From positions 372,001 to 436,000 of the forward strand of contig JAHBYF010000002.1 of assembly GCA_019636095.1 (NCBI GenBank): DNA of 64,000 bases, written 5' to 3'. This document shows positions 47,447 through 56,199 of this stretch, piece after piece. The position numbers were made by a program, and so were the translations under genes. A model generated the notes under the pieces. It was not told the origin of the DNA. It did not search any database and saw only the letters and a list, made by a program, of their open reading frames with translations. The DNA is from Hyphomonadaceae bacterium (GTDB lineage Bacteria > Pseudomonadota > Alphaproteobacteria > Caulobacterales > Aquidulcibacteraceae). The first letter of the stretch is position 1. Every line of letters begins with the position of its first letter.

Positions 47447-48649
47447 TTACTCCGCTGCCGCTGATACAGCGTTCGATTGCAGAAACTTCTTCAAATTCCG
47501 CGCCGCCTGCCGGATCCGCTGCTCATTCTCGACCAGCGCAATGCGGACGAAGCCATCGCCGTACTCGCCAAACCCGGCACCGGGAGCGACAGCTATCTCG
47601 GCCCCTTCCATCAGTCTCTTCGAGAACTCAATTGAACCCAGATGCTTGAACTGCGGGGGCAGCTCGGCCCACACAAACATCGACGCGTTCGGCTTCGGCA
47701 GGGCCCAACCGGCCTTGGCAAAGCTCTCAAGCAGAACATCACGACGATGCTTGTAGGTGTTGCGCATCTCCTCGACGCAATCCTGCGGACCGTTCAACGC
47801 AGCGGCGGCCGCGACCTGCACAGGCGTGTAGGCGCCGTAATCGAGATACGACTTCACCCGCGCCAGCGCTGCAATCAACCGCTCGTTGCCGAGTGCAAAG
47901 CCCACGCGAAATCCTGCCATCGAATACGTCTTCGAAAGCGTGTTGACCTCAACCGCAACATCTAGAGCGCCAGGCACCTGCAGCACCGATGGCGGTGGGT
48001 TGCCGTCGAAGTAGATTTCCGAATACGCCATATCGGAAAGCACGAACATCTCGTGCTTCTTCGCCAGCGCGACCGCATCTTTGTAAAAATCGAGGTCGGC
48101 TGTCTGCGCCGTCGGGTTCGCCGGGTAGCACACCACAATCGCAATCGGCGGCGGCACCGAGTGGCGCGCGGCGCGATCAATTCCGCGCAGATACTGTTCG
48201 GGCGAATGCGCTTCGATCGAGCGAATAACGCCGCCCGCCATAATGAAGCCGAACGCGTGGATCGGATAAGACGGGTTCGGCGAAATGATCACATCGCCTG
48301 GCGCGGTAATCGCTTGCGCGAGGTTGGCGAAGCCTTCCTTTGAACCGAGCGTCGATACAATCTGGGTGTCCGGATTGAGCTTCACACCGAAGCGGCGATC
48401 GTAGTAGCCCGCCATGGCGCGCCGCAGACCGGGGATGCCACGCGAGGCGGAGTAACGATTGGTGCGAGGCCTGGCCGCCGTTTCGCAAAGCTTGTCTACG
48501 ATGTGCTGAGGTACGGGCAAATCTGGATTGCCCATGCCAAAATCAATGATGTCGACACCTTGCCCGCGCAGCCGGGCCTTCAGCCTGTTCACCTCCTCAA
48601 AGACGTAAGGCGGCAGACGGCGGATTTTGTGGAACTCTGACGAACTCAT
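47447..48649 (-). CDS. alaC: AlaC-type class I/II aminotransferase
   Basis: A PLP-dependent fold-type I aminotransferase of 400 aa, closest in appearance to AlaC/YfdZ (alanine transaminase) and to proteins often labelled LL-diaminopimelate aminotransferase. It shows FGMGNPDLPVPQHIVDKLCE, YSASRGIPGLRRAMAGYY, SPNPSYPIHAFGFIMAGG and the PLP-lysine region NTLSKTYSMAGFRVGFALG. The frame is open to 48919 but the ATG at 48649 gives the normal start. The alaC-hom-glpX-recJ order suggests amino acid/central carbon metabolism. Specificity is not certain from sequence alone. Confidence 0.85.
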   Translation of the reverse strand: MSSSEFHKIRRLPPYVFEEVNRLKARLRGQGVDIIDFGMGNPDLPVPQHIVDKLCETAARPRTNRYSASRGIPGLRRAMAGYYDRRFGVKLNPDTQIVSTLGSKEGFANLAQAITAPGDVIISPNPSYPIHAFGFIMAGGVIRSIEAHSPEQYLRGIDRAARHSVPPPIAIVVCYPANPTAQTADLDFYKDAVALAKKHEMFVLSDMAYSEIYFDGNPPPSVLQVPGALDVAVEVNTLSKTYSMAGFRVGFALGNERLIAALARVKSYLDYGAYTPVQVAAAAALNGPQDCVEEMRNTYKHRRDVLLESFAKAGWALPKPNASMFVWAELPPQFKHLGSIEFSKRLMEGAEIAVAPGAGFGEYGDGFVRIALVENEQRIRQAARNLKKFLQSNAVSAAAE

Positions 48650-48668
48650 GAGCGCACGTCGTGTGCGA

Positions 48669-48983
48669 TCAATAGGGGTTGTGCGAGTTGCGCGTCGCCT
48701 CGATCTCGCGGCGGGCCTCATCCAAGAATGCTTGCGGATCGTCCTCTGCCGTCGGCGCTTGCGCGCGTGGATTTGCCTCCGCTGCTGCCCGCGCGGCAAG
48801 CAAGTCTGACTCAACGGCGTTCCAGTACGCCACACTGGTCGTTGCCGACGTGCCCCCAGCCGGGACTTCGCGCAGACTCGGGAAGCCCTCCGCAGCGGCC
48901 CATTCCGGCGTACCGCCAACGGGCGTGTTCACGCATCCGCCAATCGCGAACGCCAACACCGTCAGAACCAGGGCTCCACGCAT
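48669..48983 (-). CDS. hypothetical lipoprotein divergent from phaC
   Basis: A 104-aa protein with a lipoprotein signal (MRGALVLTVLAFAIGGC; Cys17). It has a conserved-looking segment FPSLREVPAGGTSATTSVAY and a C-terminal helix rich in Ala/Glu/Arg (LDEARREIEATRNSH). I do not recognise a family, though short lipoproteins with a FPxLxxVP motif occur widely in alphaproteobacteria. It lies 20 bp upstream of the aminotransferase gene and shares an intergenic region of about 109 bp with phaC. Confidence 0.65.
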   Translation of the reverse strand: MRGALVLTVLAFAIGGCVNTPVGGTPEWAAAEGFPSLREVPAGGTSATTSVAYWNAVESDLLAARAAAEANPRAQAPTAEDDPQAFLDEARREIEATRNSHNPY

Positions 48984-49092
48984 CGATAGCCTTCCTGGGC
49001 GCGATTCCGGCCCTATTTCGTCTCTATACCAGAGCCCGCCTTTGCGCCACCACGTGAAGCGGCATTACAATCGCGCCAATAGGGAGAATCCG

Positions 49093-51069
49093 ATGACGGA
49101 TGCCGAGGGCGCAAAGCCTTCCGATCAACCCACGGAGGCGGCCAAACCGGCCTCGAAGCCGGCGCGTAAGCGCAGAGCGAAAGCTAAGGCGGAAGCGCCG
49201 CCGGCGCCCGTTTCTGCGGCGCCTCAACCACCGCCAAAGCCTACCGATAAGGCGCCAGTGGAAGCGCCCCCGCCACTCAACGAAGTGATCATGGCGCAAA
49301 CCGCTGAGAGTTTGGCCGCGCTTTCCGCCAATCTCACGCAAGCGATGACCCGCGCCAACACCGCGATCTCCACAGCCTTCGTCGATCAGAGCAAGGACGC
49401 CGCGAACTGGCAGCCCGATCCGCTCGGCATGCAGGCGGCATTGAATGATGTGTGGGGGCATCTCGCAGCCCAGCCGGAAACCCTGCGCGAGGCGCACGCC
49501 AACCTTTGGCAGCGTTACGCCGACATCTGGCAGAAACACGCCACCTACATGCTAACCGGCAAGGCGCCCGACGAAAGCCCTGCTCGCGACAAACGCTTCA
49601 AAGATCCTGAATGGCGATCGAACCCGGCTTTCTCGATGCTTCGCGAGTCTTATCTCGCGACGGCGGAATTCATCACCGATCTCGTGACTCGCACCGAAGG
49701 CGTTGACGATGCGACGAAGCGAAAAGCTGTGTTCTACATCAAGCAAGCGGTTGACGCCGCTTCGCCGTCTAACTTCTTGATCACTAACCCTGCGGCGTTG
49801 CGCGCCCTCTTCCAAAGTGGCGGCGCGAGCCTCGTCAAGGGCGTCGAAAACCTCGCCGAGGATCTGCGGCGTGGAAAAGGCAATCTCGCAATCTCACAAA
49901 CCGACCTCGACGCCTATCGCGTTGGCGAGAACGTGGCGACCACGCCAGGAAAGGTCGTCTTCCGCAATCGCGTGTTCGAGCTACTGCAATACGAACCGAC
50001 GACCGACACCGTTCACGAAATCCCGCTGCTCATCTTTCCGCCTTGGATCAACAAATTCTACATCCTCGACCTGCAGCCGAAGAATTCCATGATCAAGTGG
50101 CTCACGGATCAGGGCCACACGGTGTTTCTCGTCTCTTGGGTCAATCCCGACGAGGACATGGCCGATGCGACCTTCGAAGATTACATGCGCGAAGGCGTGT
50201 ACACCGCCACCCAAGCCGTGAAGGAAGCCGCCGGCGTCGAGCGCATGAACGCGGTTGGTTACTGCATCGGCGGCACACTGCTGGCAGCAACACTAGCGCA
50301 CATGGCCAAGACCGGCGACAAGAGCATCCAAAGCGCGACATTCTTTGCCGCTCAGGCTGACTTCAAACTGGCGGGCGATCTGCTGGTCTTCTCTGACGAC
50401 AAAGCGATTGAGTATCTTGAAGAAAAAATGGATCAGGCCGGTGGCGTGCTCGACGCCCAGACCATGGCCGACACCTTTAATTCGCTGCGCTCCAATGATC
50501 TGATCTGGAACTACGTCGTCGATAATTACTACGTCGGCAAGCAGCCGCCGCCGTTTGATCTCTTGTACTGGAACGCCGACCAAACTCGCATGCCAAAGGC
50601 GCTCCACCTCTTCTATCTGCGCAAGTTCTACCGCGACAACGCGCTGACAGAGGGCAAGCTCGATCTTCTCGGCGAGCACCTTTCACTGAAGGACGTGACC
50701 ATTCCGGTCTTCATGCAAAGTTCGAAAGAAGATCACATCGCGCCTGCAGCCAGTGTCTATCGCACAGCACTCTCGTTTGGCGGACCGGTCGAATACATCA
50801 TTGCGGGTTCGGGCCACATAGCTGGCGTCATCAATCATCCATCGGCCCACAAGTATCAGTACTGGACCAACCCGAACCTCAAAGGCGCGTTGGAAGACTG
50901 GCAAGCCTTCGCGGCCGAACACCCCGGCTCATGGTGGCCACATTGGGACACATGGCTGCGCGCCATAAGCGGCCCCGACATTCCAGCACGCCACCCCGGC
51001 GACGGTGAACTTCAACCGCTCGGCGACGCCCCCGGCGAGTACGTCAAAGTCCGCTCCAGCGCCGCTTAA
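49093..51069 (+). CDS. phaC: class I poly(3-hydroxyalkanoate) synthase with a basic N-terminal extension
   Basis: Polymerises 3-hydroxyacyl-CoA into PHA at granule surfaces. The 658-aa protein has an N-terminal PhaC domain (AALNDVWGHLAAQPETLREA) and an alpha/beta hydrolase core. The lipase-like box is GYCIGGT with nucleophile Cys391, and the His region reads GSGHIAGVINHPS. The first 65 residues form a Lys/Ala/Pro-rich tail (SKPARKRRAKAKAEAPPAP) absent from short PhaC forms. The ATG at 49093 has AGGGAGAA just upstream. It is followed, with TAATG overlap, by a redoxin-2OG oxygenase gene. Confidence 0.93.
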   Translation: MTDAEGAKPSDQPTEAAKPASKPARKRRAKAKAEAPPAPVSAAPQPPPKPTDKAPVEAPPPLNEVIMAQTAESLAALSANLTQAMTRANTAISTAFVDQSKDAANWQPDPLGMQAALNDVWGHLAAQPETLREAHANLWQRYADIWQKHATYMLTGKAPDESPARDKRFKDPEWRSNPAFSMLRESYLATAEFITDLVTRTEGVDDATKRKAVFYIKQAVDAASPSNFLITNPAALRALFQSGGASLVKGVENLAEDLRRGKGNLAISQTDLDAYRVGENVATTPGKVVFRNRVFELLQYEPTTDTVHEIPLLIFPPWINKFYILDLQPKNSMIKWLTDQGHTVFLVSWVNPDEDMADATFEDYMREGVYTATQAVKEAAGVERMNAVGYCIGGTLLAATLAHMAKTGDKSIQSATFFAAQADFKLAGDLLVFSDDKAIEYLEEKMDQAGGVLDAQTMADTFNSLRSNDLIWNYVVDNYYVGKQPPPFDLLYWNADQTRMPKALHLFYLRKFYRDNALTEGKLDLLGEHLSLKDVTIPVFMQSSKEDHIAPAASVYRTALSFGGPVEYIIAGSGHIAGVINHPSAHKYQYWTNPNLKGALEDWQAFAAEHPGSWWPHWDTWLRAISGPDIPARHPGDGELQPLGDAPGEYVKVRSSAA

Positions 51070-52160
51070 TGAGCTTCAGCGCTTCACCGCCAACGACGGC
51101 TCAACGCGCTTTGTCTCTTGGCGAGCCAATGCCGCTTCTGCACGCCGCCGCCAATCGCAACCAGAAATTCGCATTGGGCTCGCTTGGCGGCCGCTTCGTA
51201 CTGATCTGTGCGATTCAAGACCCGGAATCGAAAACTGCAAAGATAGCTCTGGCCGCGATTCCACAAGAGCCGCGTCATGAGACCCACCAGCTTCTGGCGA
51301 TTTTCACCGCGGGCCACTCAAACAGCACCCTGACCGAGCTTGGCGCCAATCGACTTGTCTTTGCTGACCCCGCTATTGCGCACACAAGCGGGTTCTTCGA
51401 TCCGCGCGAACCCGATGGCCGTTGGTTGTTGTTTGACCCGATGCTCAGGTTGTTGGCGACGTGGCCTTTAAGGGATGCAGAGGCCGCCATACGCGCACTT
51501 GAGAGCGCGTCATCACCCGATCGCTCATCCGGTGCGATTCAGGCGCCGGTCCTGACAATCCCAAACGTCTTCGAACCTGCCTTCTGCAAACGGCTGATCG
51601 CATACTACAGGGCAAAAGGCGGCTCACCGTCTGGCGTCACACAGCAGGACGCATCGGGGCGCACCTACGTCGCACTAGATAACGCGTTTAAGCGTCGTAG
51701 CGACTGCCTTGTCGAAGACGCCCAATTGCGAGACGCGGCGATGCATCGGATTTATTGGCGTCTTGCACCGATGATCGAGCGGGCATTCATGTGGCGGCCA
51801 ACGCGCATGGAGCGCTACCTCGTCGCGAGATACGACGCCAACGATGGTGGCTTCTTCAAGCCCCATCGTGACAACACCACGAACGGCACCGCCCACCGCC
51901 GCTTTGCCGTGACGATCAATCTAAACGCTACCGAGTATGAAGGCGGCGATCTTCGCTTCCCCGAGTTTGGTTCACAGACATATCGCGCACCAACCGGCGG
52001 CGCGGTCGTCTTCGCTTGTGCGTTGCTTCATGAGGCGACGACCGTAACCAAAGGCGAGCGCTTCGCTTTCCTCCCGTTTCTCTACGACGACGCAGCTGCC
52101 AAGGTGCGTGAGTCCAACAACCAATTTCTCGACCAAAGCCTGCAGCCCTATCGCGAATAA
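51069..52160 (+). CDS. fusion of a redoxin-like domain and a 2OG-Fe(II) oxygenase
   Basis: A 363-aa two-domain protein. The N-terminal half (about 15-145) looks like an AhpC/TSA thioredoxin fold (GEPMPLLHAA, GGRFVLICAIQDPES, GRWLLFDPMLRLLATW) but has no peroxidatic Cys at the usual place. The C-terminal half (about 155-345) is a prolyl-hydroxylase-type dioxygenase with iron ligands His266, Asp268 and His321 (FFKPHRDNT, ALLHEATTV) and 2OG-binding Arg331 (KGERFAFLPF). Its ATG overlaps the phaC stop (TAATG), so it is made with the PHA synthase. The substrate is unknown; hydroxylation of a protein is plausible. Confidence 0.85.
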   Translation: MSFSASPPTTAQRALSLGEPMPLLHAAANRNQKFALGSLGGRFVLICAIQDPESKTAKIALAAIPQEPRHETHQLLAIFTAGHSNSTLTELGANRLVFADPAIAHTSGFFDPREPDGRWLLFDPMLRLLATWPLRDAEAAIRALESASSPDRSSGAIQAPVLTIPNVFEPAFCKRLIAYYRAKGGSPSGVTQQDASGRTYVALDNAFKRRSDCLVEDAQLRDAAMHRIYWRLAPMIERAFMWRPTRMERYLVARYDANDGGFFKPHRDNTTNGTAHRRFAVTINLNATEYEGGDLRFPEFGSQTYRAPTGGAVVFACALLHEATTVTKGERFAFLPFLYDDAAAKVRESNNQFLDQSLQPYRE

Positions 52161-52179
52161 TAAAAGTGAGGAGTTACCC

Positions 52180-52701
52180 ATGGCGCTTTCACTCTACGAA
52201 GCAACGGTTCCGTCCTTCGCGCAACTTGTTGAGGCGCTTGCAGGCGTCCTGCAAAAGGGTGAAGCCCACGCGCTCGAAAAGGGTATGCGGCCAGATGATT
52301 GCGTCGGCGCGCGGCTTTTCTCGGACATGGCGCCGCTGAGTTTCCAGGTGAAGCAAACCGCGCACCATTCCGTCGGCGCCATTGAAGCGACCAAGAAGGG
52401 TGTATTCAGCCCCGACCTCACGCCACCGCCCGAGACCTTCGCAGAATTGCAGGCGGCGGTGAGCGACACACTCGCCACTTTGGCCGCCTACAAGCCCGCT
52501 GACATCAATGCGCTTGAAGGCCGGGATATGCGCTTCCAGTTAGGCGAGCGCGTCATGCCGTTCACGGCGGAAAATTTCCTACTCTCGTTCTCGCTGCCAA
52601 ACTTCTACTTCCACGCGACCACTGCGTACGACATTCTCCGCCACAACGGCGTCGCCCTCGGCAAACGCGACTTCATGGGCAAACCGCGGCTCAAACTCTG
52701 A
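52180..52701 (+). CDS. DUF1993 family protein
   Basis: A 173-aa protein matching the DUF1993 pattern of DinB-like four-helix proteins: LYEATVPSFAQLVEALAGVL, a helix with DDCVGARLFSDMAPLSFQVK, and NFYFHATTAYDILRHNGVALG with GKRDFMG near the end. The function is unknown, and the family is usually cytosolic. GAGGAG precedes the ATG at 52180, 19 bp after the oxygenase gene, so it is probably the third gene of the phaC unit. It is convergent with argC. Confidence 0.85.
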   Translation: MALSLYEATVPSFAQLVEALAGVLQKGEAHALEKGMRPDDCVGARLFSDMAPLSFQVKQTAHHSVGAIEATKKGVFSPDLTPPPETFAELQAAVSDTLATLAAYKPADINALEGRDMRFQLGERVMPFTAENFLLSFSLPNFYFHATTAYDILRHNGVALGKRDFMGKPRLKL

Positions 52702-52715
52702 ACGGTCAGGGGCGT

Positions 52716-53660
52716 TCAGCTAAGGCTCTCGCTCTCATCCAATCCAAGCGCGATATTTAGGTTCTGCACCGCGGCGCCGCTGGCGCCCTTGCCGAGATTG
52801 TCGAGCAAGGCGACAAGGCGCGCTTCTTCGTTGTGGCCGAAGACGAAAAGCTTGAGCTGGTTCGTCCCATTTAAGCCTTCGGGGTCGAGTGTCTTCAGCG
52901 TTGCCGACTCCGCTAACGGCGTCACAGTCACGAATCGCTCGCCTTTGTAGGTCTGCGCCAACGCGCCATACACATCCTCAAGCTTCGATCCGTTAGCGAT
53001 CGCAGCTAGTGGAAGAGGCACTTCGACGATCATACCCTTGTAATAGCGCCCAACGCTCGGCGCGAAGATCGGCGACCGTACGAGCCCGGAATATTTCTGC
53101 ATCTCCGGCACATGCTTATGCTTCTGCGCCATCGCATAGATGCGATACGGCACGCGCGTGAAGCTCGGATCGCCCTCGTTCTCAAACTCCGCGATCATCG
53201 CCTTGCCGCCACCGGAATAGCCGGACACGGCATTCACTGAGAGCGCCCAATCGCGCGGAATAATGCCCGCCTCAACCAACGGCCGCGTCAGCGCGATAAA
53301 CCCCGTTGGATAGCAACCCGGGTTCGAGATGCGCTTCGCTGCCGCAATCTTCGCGCGCTGATCTTTGCTCATCTCCGCAAAGCCGTAAGCCCAATCCGGG
53401 GCGATGCGATACGCCGTCGACGCGTCAATCACCTTCACAGCGTCGTTCTCGATCAGTGACACCGCTTCGCGCGCCGCATCATCCGGCAAGCAGAGGATCA
53501 CCGCATCAACACTGTTCAACAGCCGCTTGCGCTCATCAGCATCCTTCCGCTTGGCCGGATCAATAGAGACAAGCTCGATGTCGCGGCGGGTCTCCAGCCG
53601 CTCGCGGATCTGCAAACCCGTCGTGCCGGCTTCGCCATCGATGAAAACGCGCTGAACCAT
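52716..53660 (-). CDS. argC: N-acetyl-gamma-glutamyl-phosphate reductase (type 2)
   Basis: NADPH-dependent reduction step in arginine synthesis. The 314-aa protein is of the shorter type 2 family: RVFIDGEAGTTGLQIRERL, VDAVILCLPDDAAREAVSLI, and the catalytic Cys116 in ISNPGCYPTGFIAL. The start is the ATG at 53660; the frame extends through the rplM-rpsI terminator and is not used. It is downstream of rpsI, a common alphaproteobacterial order, but the terminator between suggests its own promoter or read-through. Confidence 0.94.
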   Translation of the reverse strand: MVQRVFIDGEAGTTGLQIRERLETRRDIELVSIDPAKRKDADERKRLLNSVDAVILCLPDDAAREAVSLIENDAVKVIDASTAYRIAPDWAYGFAEMSKDQRAKIAAAKRISNPGCYPTGFIALTRPLVEAGIIPRDWALSVNAVSGYSGGGKAMIAEFENEGDPSFTRVPYRIYAMAQKHKHVPEMQKYSGLVRSPIFAPSVGRYYKGMIVEVPLPLAAIANGSKLEDVYGALAQTYKGERFVTVTPLAESATLKTLDPEGLNGTNQLKLFVFGHNEEARLVALLDNLGKGASGAAVQNLNIALGLDESESLS

Positions 53661-53678
53661 TCCGCACTCCAAAACAAA

Positions 53679-53706
53679 ACGGGCGCTTCGATCCCGAAGC
53701 GCCCGT
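53679..53706 (-). terminator. Rho-independent terminator of rplM-rpsI
   Basis: A perfect 12-bp stem (53679-53690 with 53695-53706; ACGGGCGCTTCG arm) and a 4-nt loop. On the minus strand it runs into TTTTGTTTTGG. It lies 26 bp past the rpsI stop. Its U tail is almost the same as that of the rpsB-tsf terminator. Confidence 0.9.
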
Positions 53707-53731
53707 CCCGTAACCCACATTCGTGAAGCGA

Positions 53732-54226
53732 TTAGCGCTTCGAGAACTGGAAGCTCCGGCGGGCCTTCTTGCGGCCGTACTTCTTACGCTCAACCACGCG
53801 GCTGTCGCGGGTCATGAAGCCGGCGTGCTTCAGCGCCGGACGCAGCGCCGGCTCATAATCAGCGAGCGCCTTCGAAATACCGTGACGCACAGCCCCAGCT
53901 TGGCCCGAGAGGCCCGAACCGGTGACGGTAGCGATCACGTCGAACTCACCTTCGCGCTCGGTGACCTTGAACGGCTGGTTGATCATCATGCGCAGAACCG
54001 GGCGGGCGAAATACGCGTCGCTGGTCTTGCCGTTGATCGTGATGTTGCCCTTGCCCGGCTTCACCCAAACGCGCGCGACAGCGTTCTTGCGCTTGCCGGT
54101 GGCGTAAGCGCGACCATACTTGTCGACCTTCTTCTCGCGCGCGATGGCGATGTGCTCGGTGCCTTGCCCCTTGGGGACGCCAGCCATTTGGCCGAGTGAC
54201 TCAAAGCCTTGCTGAATATCGCTCAT
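53732..54226 (-). CDS. rpsI: 30S ribosomal protein S9
   Basis: Small-subunit protein whose C-terminal tail reaches the P-site tRNA. The 164-aa alphaproteobacterial form has an N-terminal extension of about 35 residues ([20 protein letters not shown]). The S9 core follows: [39 protein letters not shown] and the C-terminal tail ending RRSFQFSKR. It lies 2 bp after rplM. Confidence 0.97.
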   Translation of the reverse strand: MSDIQQGFESLGQMAGVPKGQGTEHIAIAREKKVDKYGRAYATGKRKNAVARVWVKPGKGNITINGKTSDAYFARPVLRMMINQPFKVTEREGEFDVIATVTGSGLSGQAGAVRHGISKALADYEPALRPALKHAGFMTRDSRVVERKKYGRKKARRSFQFSKR

Positions 54227-54228
54227 GA

Positions 54229-54705
54229 TCAGCCGATCCTCGAGTTCTTGCGGTTCTTCGACTTGAAGTCGACGGTAACTGGGTTTTGTGCGGCATGCGG
54301 ATGTTCGCTGCCGCCGTACACGCGAAGCTTCGCCAGTTGCTTGCGCGCCAGCGGGCTTTCCTTCGGCATCATGCGCTCAACGGCCTTTTCCAGAACACGC
54401 TCCGGATGCTTGCCAGCGAGAACCTTGCCCGCGACGCGCTCCTTGATGCCGCCCGGGTGGCCGGTGTGACGGTAGTAGACCTTGTCGGTCATCTTCTTGC
54501 CGGTCAGCGCCACCTTCTCAGCGTTGATGACGACGACATGGTCGCCCGTATCGACGTGGGGGGTGAAATCGGCGCGATGCTTGCCGCGAAGGCGAAGCGC
54601 GATGAACGAAGCGAGGCGGCCGACCACAACGCCTTCGGCATCCACAACGATCCAGCCGTTGGTGATTTCCGAAGCCTTGGCCGAGCGCGTCGAAAGGGTG
54701 CGCAT
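54229..54705 (-). CDS. rplM: 50S ribosomal protein L13
   Basis: Early-assembling large-subunit protein. The 158-aa sequence has [52 protein letters not shown] and the C-terminal [19 protein letters not shown]. It is the first gene of the rplM-rpsI pair with a strong promoter at 54736-54764 and a terminator after rpsI. Confidence 0.97.
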   Translation of the reverse strand: MRTLSTRSAKASEITNGWIVVDAEGVVVGRLASFIALRLRGKHRADFTPHVDTGDHVVVINAEKVALTGKKMTDKVYYRHTGHPGGIKERVAGKVLAGKHPERVLEKAVERMMPKESPLARKQLAKLRVYGGSEHPHAAQNPVTVDFKSKNRKNSRIG

Positions 54706-54735
54706 TGGTAGGGTCCTGACAAAAACGAAGGCGCG

Positions 54736-54764
54736 CGTTTATTGCACCGCAGAATCGGCGTCAA
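54736..54764 (-). promoter_or_regulatory. sigma-70-type promoter of rplM-rpsI
   Basis: Minus strand TTGACG (54764-54759), 17-nt spacer, TAAACG (54741-54736). Transcription would begin near 54729 and leave a leader of about 24 nt before rplM. Confidence 0.7.
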
Positions 54765-54829
54765 TAGGTGTTCTTATTTCTCGTAATTTCAATGCATTAT
54801 GATAGCGGTAATATAAGCCGTACGCTTCC

Positions 54830-55855
54830 CTACCGCCATGTGGCGCGCGCCGCCGCCAAGGTCGTCATCCAAAGGACGGCGGCGCCCGCCTGGTGAATGA
54901 GGCTCAGCGACAACGGCGAGCCCGCCACTACCGTCATGATGCCGAGGCCCGCCTGTAGCAGCGCCGCCAGCCCGACGAACCCCAGCGCCCAGCGCGCCTC
55001 CCCCTGCCCGCGGACCAGACCGATCAGAGCGAGGCTCAACGCCGAGAGCGCAACCAAATAGCCGGTGCTCCGGTGCAGTAATTGCTGCGTGGCGTGCTCT
55101 TCGGTGAAGTTCGACCAAAAGTTTTCGTGGCTGAAAGCACTCGACGGAATCCACTCGCCGCCAATGGTCGGCCAATCCGCATACGCCATTCCGCCGTGGC
55201 TGCCTGCCAGCAGCGCCCCCAGCATCACTTGCACGAAAATGAGCGCCATCAGCGCGAATGGCGCCCAGCGCCAAACACCCGCCCGGGAGTTTTCCGACGG
55301 CCAACCGAATGCGCCAAGCGCCGTCCAAAGCGCCAACGCCAGGATGAAAAACGCCATCGCCAAGTGGATCGCCAGACGTATGGGACTGACATCGAGGCGA
55401 TCGAACAAGCCGCTCGTCACCATCCACCAGCCAATCGCGCCTTGCATGCCGCCGAGCAGAAAAAGCGCCGCAGTCACGCGAAAGCGGCCACGCAACCGCC
55501 CGGTGAAAAAGAAGAACAGCGCCGGAATGAGAAATACCAGACCAAGCGTCTGGCCTAAGAACCGATGACCCCATTCCCAATAATAGATGCGCCGGAATTC
55601 ATCGAGGCTCATGCCGTTGTTCTGCGCCTGATACTCCATTGTCTGCTGGTAAAGCGCGAACTCGTGCTGCCATGCCGCCTCGCTCATCGGCGGCACGAAA
55701 TGCTTCATGAAATTCCATTCGGTGATGGAAAGCCCGCTGTCGGTGAGGCGTGTCGCGCCGCCCACCATCACCATCGCGAACACGAAGACGCAGACGACCA
55801 GGAGCCAAATGCCTACCAACCGCTGCCGCGGCGGCCAAATGTCCTGTGCTGACAT
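54830..55855 (-). CDS. ctaA: heme A synthase (COX15/CtaA)
   Basis: Oxidises heme O to heme A for aa3-type cytochrome oxidase, in the inner membrane. The 341-aa protein has eight helices and paired His ligands: GGATRLTDSGLSITEWNFMK, WEWGHRFLGQTLGLVF, LAIHLAMAFFIL and EEHATQQLLHRSTGYLVAL, with a last His in LIHQAGAAVL. The first loop has no Cys pair, as in the COX15 type of alphaproteobacteria and mitochondria. I use the ATG at 55855; the frame also opens at 55900. Confidence 0.93.
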   Translation of the reverse strand: MSAQDIWPPRQRLVGIWLLVVCVFVFAMVMVGGATRLTDSGLSITEWNFMKHFVPPMSEAAWQHEFALYQQTMEYQAQNNGMSLDEFRRIYYWEWGHRFLGQTLGLVFLIPALFFFFTGRLRGRFRVTAALFLLGGMQGAIGWWMVTSGLFDRLDVSPIRLAIHLAMAFFILALALWTALGAFGWPSENSRAGVWRWAPFALMALIFVQVMLGALLAGSHGGMAYADWPTIGGEWIPSSAFSHENFWSNFTEEHATQQLLHRSTGYLVALSALSLALIGLVRGQGEARWALGFVGLAALLQAGLGIMTVVAGSPLSLSLIHQAGAAVLWMTTLAAARATWR

Positions 55856-55942
55856 GCTTGCGTTCGTCCCTTCGCGCCTCCCATAGAACCGGGCAAGCAT
55901 GACGGAAACGCGGCGCGCGGCCGCGTGGCAGGGCAGTGATCC

Positions 55943-56146
55943 ATGGAAATGCGCACCCGCAAGGCGCTCGGTTGCTTTGTTCTCCTCGCCTACATGACAG
56001 TCTACGCAATGCTGGCCGCTTCACTGGGTGTGGCGCTGGTGCCGGTCTTTCCCGCCTGGGCGCAGCTCATCTTCTACGCTGTCGCCGGAATCGTCTGGAT
56101 CTTCCCGCTGAAGCCACTCTTCGCCTGGATGAACCGCGGCCAATAA
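55943..56146 (+). CDS. DUF2842 family membrane protein
   Basis: A 67-aa protein with two helices: 9-32 (GCFVLLAYMTVYAMLAASLG) and 40-60 (AQLIFYAVAGIVWIFPLKPL), the second ending in the family motif GIVWIFPLKPLFAWM. DUF2842 is typical of alphaproteobacteria and often lies next to ctaA, as here (divergent from it). Function is unknown. A second ATG two codons later is an equally good start. Confidence 0.85.
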   Translation: MEMRTRKALGCFVLLAYMTVYAMLAASLGVALVPVFPAWAQLIFYAVAGIVWIFPLKPLFAWMNRGQ

Positions 56147-56149
56147 AAA

Positions 56150-56178
56150 GCCGCCCCGGAGCGAGGCTCCAGGGCGGC
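56150..56178. terminator. bidirectional terminator between the DUF2842 and RcnB-like genes
   Basis: GCCGCCC (56150-56156) pairs with GGGCGGC (56172-56178), with an inner GGAGC/GCTCC stem around a GAG loop and one C-A mismatch. AAAAA precedes it on the plus strand, which gives a U-run for the minus-strand transcript of the RcnB-like gene. Confidence 0.75.
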
Positions 56179-56199
56179 AATCATCGTGCTCTAACAACC

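Noticed and set aside
54789..55580. 263-codon minus-strand frame overlapping ctaA in another phase
   Set aside because: ctaA has clear heme A synthase motifs in its own frame; the alternative is low-complexity Arg/Gly/Ala sequence.
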